This document shows positions 35,925 through 36,725 of a stretch of DNA of 36,725 nucleotides, one piece after another (the first letter of the stretch is position 1; each line of letters opens with the position of its first letter). The position numbers and the translations under genes are program-made. Origin of the DNA: an uncultured Clostridia bacterium (GTDB lineage: Bacteria > Bacillota > Clostridia > Oscillospirales > Acutalibacteraceae). The DNA is taken from contig CAJFOO010000039.1 of assembly GCA_904397205.1 (NCBI GenBank), positions 1 to 36,725 on the forward strand, written 5' to 3'. The notes below the pieces were generated by a model. The model made no database searches, was not told the origin of the DNA, and saw only the letters and a list, made by a program, of their open reading frames with translations.

Positions 35925-36170
35925 TTATCGCAAAAGTTCGTCGGAAGAGATTCCAAACAGTTCCGCCAGGGCGGCTAATTCGATATCGGTGACAAAACGC
36001 CGTCCATTTTCAATCCGCTGGATGGCATAATGGTCGATATCGAGTCCGAGCAGTTGGAGCTTTGCCGCCAAAGTGCGCTGGGACACCTTGGGGATCATCT
36101 GCTTGCGCAATTGGGCAACCCGTTTGCCGCATAAATTGTTTGTTCCGTCTGGAGCGCGATTGAGATACAT
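35925..36170 (-). CDS. Small XRE-family HTH regulator (paralog 1)
   Basis: MYLNRAPDGTNNLCGKRVAQLRKQMIPKVSQRTLAAKLQLLGLDIDHYAIQRIENGRRFVTDIELAALAELFGISSDELLR, close paralog of the downstream gene. Confidence 0.88.
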   Translation of the reverse strand: MYLNRAPDGTNNLCGKRVAQLRKQMIPKVSQRTLAAKLQLLGLDIDHYAIQRIENGRRFVTDIELAALAELFGISSDELLR

Positions 36171-36238
36171 AGATCTGACCCTTTTTTATGACTTGGTTGA
36201 GTTTCCTGGCGATCGTTCAAAGATTTGGTGATTAGTAG

Positions 36239-36267
36239 TTGTCATTCCTCTTATTTTATGGTATTAT
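36239..36267 (+). promoter_or_regulatory. Putative promoter (TTGTCA-17-TATTAT) of the orphan small ORF
   Basis: TTGTCA 36239-36244, TATTAT 36262-36267, 17-nt spacer. Confidence 0.65.
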
Positions 36268-36279
36268 GCAACTAAAATG

Positions 36280-36294
36280 GTGATTATTAATCAC
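36280..36294. promoter_or_regulatory. Perfect palindrome, candidate XRE operator (GTGATTA-T-TAATCAC)
   Basis: 7+1+7 perfect inverted repeat just downstream of the predicted TSS. A GTGATTA half-site also occurs at 36228-36234. Confidence 0.6.
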
Positions 36295-36318
36295 TAAATT
36301 TGAAGGGGGGTCAAATTT

Positions 36319-36621
36319 GTGGAGCTCTATGAAGAAATTCTCTTGCATGAAATTTTACAGTATATTTCTCAAAAAGAACAAAATCGGCACTGGCCGGAAA
36401 ATTTGTCTCCTGAAGAAAAAATCGGCGTCTTGTTGGAAGAAGCTCTCGATAATAAAATTTCTTATCAACAAGTGATTCGGTCCACTTCTTATCGCGCATT
36501 AAGGCAAATCCGCGAGCTAGTGTATAATCCGGATTTAACCGATTATGAATGTGTGGAAGAAATCCTGCATGTGTTTGAAAACCTTGGCAGCACTGCAAAT
36601 GGCCGCCACTATTTATATTAA
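36319..36621 (+). CDS. Uncharacterised 100-aa protein divergent from the XRE operon
   Basis: GTG start after GAAGGGGGG. Acidic helical sequence MELYEEILLHEILQYISQKEQ...YECVEEILHVFENLGSTANGRHYLY. Promoter and operator-like palindrome upstream. Confidence 0.7.
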   Translation: MELYEEILLHEILQYISQKEQNRHWPENLSPEEKIGVLLEEALDNKISYQQVIRSTSYRALRQIRELVYNPDLTDYECVEEILHVFENLGSTANGRHYLY

Positions 36622-36677
36622 TACAGAGGTTTTGTGACTAAAATATGAAAAAAGGCCAAAAAAAGTAAAAAAAGGAG

Positions 36678-36707
36678 TTGACAAGAGGAGGAAGGATGTG
36701 GTATGAT
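36678..36707 (+). promoter_or_regulatory. Strong promoter at window edge (TTGACA-18-TATGAT), possibly stable RNA
   Basis: Consensus TTGACA 36678-36683 with A-rich upstream tract, TATGAT 36702-36707. Confidence 0.7.
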
Positions 36708-36725
36708 AGCAAAGCCGCCGGGGAA

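Noticed and set aside
1-36725. CRISPR arrays, transposases, integrases, phage structural genes
   Set aside because: None seen. No regularly spaced repeats and no mobile-element domains in the ORF translations. The XRE genes alone do not indicate a prophage.

Overview
This 36.7 kb window is a chromosomal segment from a motile, anaerobic low-GC-lineage Firmicute, probably class Clostridia (inference). Position 1 falls inside flhA. The left third is a flagellar/chemotaxis locus. On the + strand it runs flhA, sigma-28, two FlgF/FlgG-type rod proteins, cheC, cheD, a lytic transglycosylase, cheW and an MCP. This converges on a minus-strand cheA-cheW-cheR-cheB block. A + strand block follows: a FliK/YlqG-like protein, a stand-alone FlhB C-domain protein, an M15 D,D-carboxypeptidase, a large FtsA-like protein and a degenerate EAL-HDOD protein. 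The middle is housekeeping: polA, dus, a YwlE-like phosphatase, rimI, tsaD, GTP-type PEPCK, rsmE, an SDR/FabG, glyS, a degenerate-Nudix/GNAT protein, GtrA and tRNA-Pro/Thr/Tyr. The right end has a bacteriohemerythrin, a transglutaminase-like lipoprotein, folB, two tandem XRE repressors divergent from an orphan 100-aa protein, and a strong promoter at the edge. I saw no CRISPR array, transposase or prophage. Best leads: (i) a structured leader before the hemerythrin gene with mutually exclusive helices involving an anti-SD tract; (ii) the FliK-like/FlhB-C pair in a block with an FtsA-like protein carrying repeated C-terminal NG motifs; (iii) a signal-less lytic transglycosylase inside the flagellar/chemotaxis cluster; (iv) the XRE pair, perfect palindrome and orphan protein. 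All product calls come from reading motifs; no searches or folding programs were run.
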